From Alteraquisediminimonas sediminicola (GTDB lineage Bacteria; Pseudomonadota; Alphaproteobacteria; Sphingomonadales; Sphingomonadaceae), in NCBI RefSeq assembly GCF_019740335.1, contig NZ_JAHXZS010000003.1, forward strand, positions 186,001 through 250,000: 64,000 nucleotides of DNA, given 5' to 3'. This document shows, piece after piece, positions 61,357-64,000 of the stretch. The notes under the pieces are model-generated. The model saw nothing but the letters and a program-made list of their open reading frames with translations. It was not told the origin of the DNA and searched no databases. A program made the position numbers and the translations under genes. Position 1 is the first letter of the stretch, and the number at the start of each line of letters is the position of its first letter.

Positions 61357-63025
61357 CGCCAAGGGGTGTTCAACACCCAAGTCCATACGTTGCGCCATCT
61401 ATACGCGCAAATCCACGGAAGAAGGACTAGAGCAGGACTTCAACAGCCTTGATGCCCAGCGTGAAGCCTGTGCTGCCTATATATTGAGCCAGCGCCATGA
61501 GGGTTGGACACTGGTCCCTGATTATTATGATGACGGTGGCTATTCCGGCGGGAACATGGATCGCCCTGCCCTCAAAGCGGTGCTGGCCGAGGTAGCCGCC
61601 AAGCGGGTTGATGTGATTGTAGTCTACAAGGTCGACCGTCTCACGCGCAGCCTGTCGGACTTTGCCCGGATTGTGGATGTGCTTGATGACGCGGATGCCA
61701 GCTTCGTGTCTGTCACCCAGTCCTTCAATACGACCACCAGCATGGGTCGCCTGACCCTGAATGTCCTCTTGTCCTTCGCCCAGTTCGAACGCGAGGTGAC
61801 CGGAGAACGCATTCGCGACAAGATTGCCGCGTCCAAGGCCAAGGGCATGTGGATGGGTGGTCAGGTGCCACTTGGCTATGATCTGGATGACCGCAAGCTG
61901 ATCATCAATCCGACTGAAGCAGCTAATGTCCGCCACATCTTTGAGCGCTATGCGGCATTGTGTTCTGGCAAGGCGCTAATGGTGGAACTCGATGCGAACG
62001 GGATCAAAAGCAAAGCGCGGATCAATCGTCACGGTCGGACCTATGGGCAGAACTCCATCAGTCGGGGTGCCTTATATGCCATGTTGCAGAACCGGCTCTA
62101 TGTCGGGGATGTAGTTCACAAAAGCCAATGCTATCCCGGCCAGCATACGGGCATCATTGACGCCACGCTCTTCGATCAGGTGCAGCAACAACTCAAGAAC
62201 GCCCGGGTGGACCGTCGGCTGGGGAGCAATGCCGTTGAACCCAGCCTGCTTGCTGGCCTGATGGTTGATGCCCATGGGCGGCGGTTATCACCAAGCCATG
62301 CCGTCAAGCAGGGTCGACGGTATCGTTATTATGTCTCGCAGAATGATGGGGCGGAAGCCTCGGGCGAACCATGCTGGCGGATCAGTGCCAATGACATCGA
62401 GACATTGGTATGTGCGAAGGTCAGGCAAGCCGTTCACGATACCGTGCATCAGCGCATGGCCGTTGGTGATCTATCCAGCGATGTCATTACCCGCCTGAAC
62501 AGGAACGCCAATCAGATCCGGCAATTGCTGGAGAACCAAGCTCCGGCAAAAGTGCGTGAGATGCTACTATCCCTTATTCAGCGCATTCAGATCAGCCAAG
62601 CCAGCCTCGACATCCAATTCGATGTCTCGACCATTGACTCGGCGCTGGGGGAAACCGCGCCCATCACGATCGCCAGCAAGATCGGCTTTGTCCGATCTGA
62701 CAAACAAGTCCGCATTCACATCCCGCCGGTCATTGATGAAGCCAATCGACCGCGTAACCCGATATTGCTCAAACTGATCGCGCAGGCATTCACGGCAAGG
62801 CAGGAGTTGGAAGCCGGTGGTTCATTCGATGAAGCCGCCACACACATCGGTTGCAGTCGCGAGCATCTCGCTGATCTAATCCGCACCAGCTATCTGGCAC
62901 CGTCCATCATCAAGGCCATCATGGATGGAGAGCATCCCCCAACCCTCACCCGCAAGCAACTGGTCGAGACGAGCAGGATCCCGCTTGATTGGGAGAGTCA
63001 GCACAAGATGTTCGGGTTCGGCTGA
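61349..63025 (+). CDS. Large serine recombinase, copy 2
   Basis: This 558-residue protein has catalytic Ser22 in YTRKSTEEG and the same domain order as copy 1. Differences are spread over the first 430 residues, but the last 386 bp differ at only one base (Ala for Val at FDEAATH). Both genes look functional. Confidence 0.95.
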   Translation: MRNAKGCSTPKSIRCAIYTRKSTEEGLEQDFNSLDAQREACAAYILSQRHEGWTLVPDYYDDGGYSGGNMDRPALKAVLAEVAAKRVDVIVVYKVDRLTRSLSDFARIVDVLDDADASFVSVTQSFNTTTSMGRLTLNVLLSFAQFEREVTGERIRDKIAASKAKGMWMGGQVPLGYDLDDRKLIINPTEAANVRHIFERYAALCSGKALMVELDANGIKSKARINRHGRTYGQNSISRGALYAMLQNRLYVGDVVHKSQCYPGQHTGIIDATLFDQVQQQLKNARVDRRLGSNAVEPSLLAGLMVDAHGRRLSPSHAVKQGRRYRYYVSQNDGAEASGEPCWRISANDIETLVCAKVRQAVHDTVHQRMAVGDLSSDVITRLNRNANQIRQLLENQAPAKVREMLLSLIQRIQISQASLDIQFDVSTIDSALGETAPITIASKIGFVRSDKQVRIHIPPVIDEANRPRNPILLKLIAQAFTARQELEAGGSFDEAATHIGCSREHLADLIRTSYLAPSIIKAIMDGEHPPTLTRKQLVETSRIPLDWESQHKMFGFG

Positions 63026-63049
63026 ACCAACTAACCCAACGGAAACAGT

Positions 63050-63072
63050 ACGGGGCTTCGGCCCCGTTTCCT
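63050..63072 (+). terminator. Terminator after recombinase copy 2
   Basis: ACGGGGC-TTCG-GCCCCGT followed by TTCCTGTT matches the hairpin at 15716-15738, 24 bp after the recombinase stop. Confidence 0.75.
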
Positions 63073-63090
63073 GTTCCAAAGCCGCTCAAA

Positions 63091-63275
63091 AATCTCGGGC
63101 GTACCATCTTGGCCTCTGGAGATATTGGCAGTTATTTGTGGGCTATCACAGCCTCAAATGGTCTCCACTACGCAGATGGCAGTGTCGAACCTGCACAACC
63201 GACGGAATAGTCGGGTGAATATGGGAGGTATCTGAAAAGATAAAAAAGCACTTAAAAACAACGTGTTATTGGTGC
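63091..63275. repeat. 185-bp direct repeat, copy A
   Basis: It matches 63576-63760 at a constant offset of 485 bp without gaps and with roughly nine mismatches. It ends in GGTGC, the complement of a tRNA 3' GCACC. The next bases keep the spacing to GGAATCGAAC, the complement of a TPsiC loop, but the acceptor stem is unrelated to tRNA-Leu. Confidence 0.85.
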
Positions 63276-63288
63276 ATCTTACAGGAAT

Positions 63289-63378
63289 CGAACTTCGTCT
63301 CTTCCTCGATTAAGGTGCTATTTTTATATTTAAAATTCAATACCTTGTGCAGGTAAAAGAAGGCGGAGACGAAGTTCG
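63289..63378. other. Long inverted repeat between the 185-bp repeats
   Basis: CGAACTTCGTCTC at 63289-63301 pairs perfectly with GAGACGAAGTTCG at 63366-63378. Inside, AAGGT (63312) can pair with ACCTT (63342) around an A+T-rich loop. No gene is seen from 63276 to 63575. It could be a structured RNA or a recombination-site remnant. Confidence 0.45.
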
Positions 63379-63575
63379 TTTCGGACTGCGTGCCTGAGCA
63401 GTCGATAACCAAATGGAAAATCGATACAATAATAATGGGAGGCGGTGCAGGTTTGAGCGGAAGATGCGCAACCGAGACTGATCACAAAATTGCCCGCCAG
63501 CATTGAATCACAATGTAGGGCGAAGCATAGTTTTGGGATTAATCGGCCCCATTATTCGTTTCAGAGCCACCCAGA

Positions 63576-63760
63576 AATCTCGGGCGTACCATCTTGGCCT
63601 CTGGAGATATTGGCAGTTATTTGTGGGCTATCACAGCCTCAAATGGTCTCCACTGCGCAGATGGCATTGTCGAACCAGCACAACCGACGGATTAGTCGGG
63701 TGAATATGGGAGGTATTTGAAAAGATAAAAAATCACTTAAAAACAACGTGTTATTGGTGC
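63576..63760. repeat. 185-bp direct repeat, copy B, abutting tRNA-Leu
   Basis: This is the second copy of 63091-63275. Its last bases (63755-63760) are the CCA end and final acceptor bases of tRNA-Leu, so the repeat boundary coincides with the tRNA 3' end, a common integration point. A shorter, diverged stretch of the same sequence follows recombinase copy 1 at about 15752-15830. Confidence 0.85.
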
Positions 63761-63839
63761 CCCTGGCCGGAATCGAACCAGCACTCCTTTCGGAATCCGA
63801 TTTTGAGTCGGACGCGTCTACCAATTTCACCACAGGGGC
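63755..63839 (-). tRNA. tRNA-Leu (CAA)
   Basis: This 85-nt gene on the minus strand folds fully: acceptor GCCCCTG/CAGGGGC, D-arm with GGTAGACGC, anticodon stem TCCGA/TCGGA with loop CTCAAAA (anticodon CAA), a long variable arm TTCCGAAAGGAG as in class II tRNAs, T-arm GCTGG-TTCGATT-CCGGC, discriminator A and encoded CCA. The 3' end faces the recombinase module. Confidence 0.96.
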
Positions 63840-63963
63840 ACGCGATGCGCCCTAACCGATTGCATCTTGGGTTTCAACCCGCGATTGCCAACAACTTGCA
63901 TCAAAGATCGAACAAATGGTCCCCCTCTGGCATCGCACCCACTGGCATGATAGCGGACACGCT

Positions 63964-64000
63964 ATGAACCCACCGGTCGCCCTGCCGATAGATGACGTGC
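63964..64000 (+). CDS. Start of a gene, possibly ATP-dependent helicase HrpB
   Basis: An ATG at 63964 opens a frame that runs off the window: MNPPVALPIDDV. The LPIDxV text near the N-terminus is typical of HrpB helicases, but twelve residues are too few to be sure. Confidence 0.35.
   Translation, partial: MNPPVALPIDDV

Larger units (their letters stand above)
60551..63085 (+). mobile_element. Recombinase module, copy 2
   Basis: It has the same gene order as 13217-15750 (small ORF, DUF3489, DUF2924, serine recombinase, TTCG-loop terminator) and the same orientation. It lies at the tRNA-Leu end of the catabolic region. All its frames are open, and the small ORF is complete here. Confidence 0.8.

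Noticed and set aside
63271-63470. A split or intron-containing tRNA ending at copy A
   Set aside because: GCATCTT and AAGATGC can be found about 190 bases apart, but the T-arm does not pair and no anticodon arm is visible.
63091-63760. The 185-bp repeats considered as a CRISPR array
   Set aside because: There are only two copies, far too long for CRISPR repeats, with no spacers and no cas genes; they are tied to a tRNA end instead.

Overview
The window looks like the chromosome of a sphingomonad-type alphaproteobacterium. The evidence is indirect: TonB-dependent receptors inside catabolic operons, a bifunctional PutA without the ribbon-helix-helix repressor domain, a PQQ operon with overlapping genes, and DUF3489-DUF2924-serine recombinase modules of the kind common in alphaproteobacteria. 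No rRNA is present; one tRNA (Leu-CAA) sits near the right end.

Left part (1-13.2 kb). A TonB-dependent siderophore receptor runs off the left edge and has a Fur-box-like palindrome upstream. Next comes putA, then a complete IS3-family element (about 6391-7611), then a compact pqqABCDE operon followed by an overlapping proline-iminopeptidase-like peptidase and a DHA2-type MFS transporter. The 27-residue PqqA precursor is at 7703-7786.

Mobile part (13.2-21.4 kb). A recombinase module (DUF3489, DUF2924, large serine recombinase) is followed by phage-type genes: a ParB-domain DNA methyltransferase, a DUF5681 protein and a terminase large subunit, with no portal or capsid genes. Then come a truncated ankyrin gene, a 325-bp remnant of the same IS, and the 3' end of an unknown gene.

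Catabolic part (21.7-59.9 kb). From 43772 down to 21678, nineteen minus-strand genes follow each other with overlaps or short gaps and look like one 22-kb operon. They encode an acyl-CoA dehydrogenase, an acyl-CoA ligase, a 2-oxoacid/acetoin-type dehydrogenase complex (E1a, E1b, E2, and a distant E3), two MaoC proteins, an enoyl-CoA hydratase, an MDR dehydrogenase, a ribose-type ABC importer, two strictosidine-synthase-like propellers (one fused to a permease), an SDR, a TonB receptor, an isochorismatase-family hydrolase and a P450cam-like P450. A divergent TetR gene and two TACC-N4-GGTA sites lie at its head. A second, interlocking locus (44.8-59.9 kb) has a luciferase-like monooxygenase, a degenerate RibB homologue, a CoA-transferase, an enoyl-CoA hydratase, a TetR regulator, an acyl-CoA ligase, an APH-type kinase, two SDRs, a second TonB receptor, an acyl-CoA dehydrogenase, a SnoaL-like protein, an alpha/beta hydrolase and an old-yellow-enzyme homologue. 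A 21-bp palindrome occurs at two of its promoters. The two TonB receptors share an apparently identical 2166-bp body but have unrelated signal peptides of equal length, which suggests that both loci serve the same or related imported substrates.

A plausible but unproven reading is uptake of a cyclic or terpenoid-like compound, oxidation by P450 or luciferase-like enzymes, hydrolysis of a lactone or ester, CoA activation, removal of a hydroxyl by an APH kinase/ACAD pair (as in levulinate or 4-hydroxyacid catabolism), and beta-oxidation.

Right end (60.5-64 kb). A second copy of the recombinase module lies in the same orientation as the first, so the two copies bracket about 45 kb. It is followed by two 185-bp direct repeats, one ending exactly at the 3' end of tRNA-Leu, and by the first codons of a possible HrpB-like helicase.
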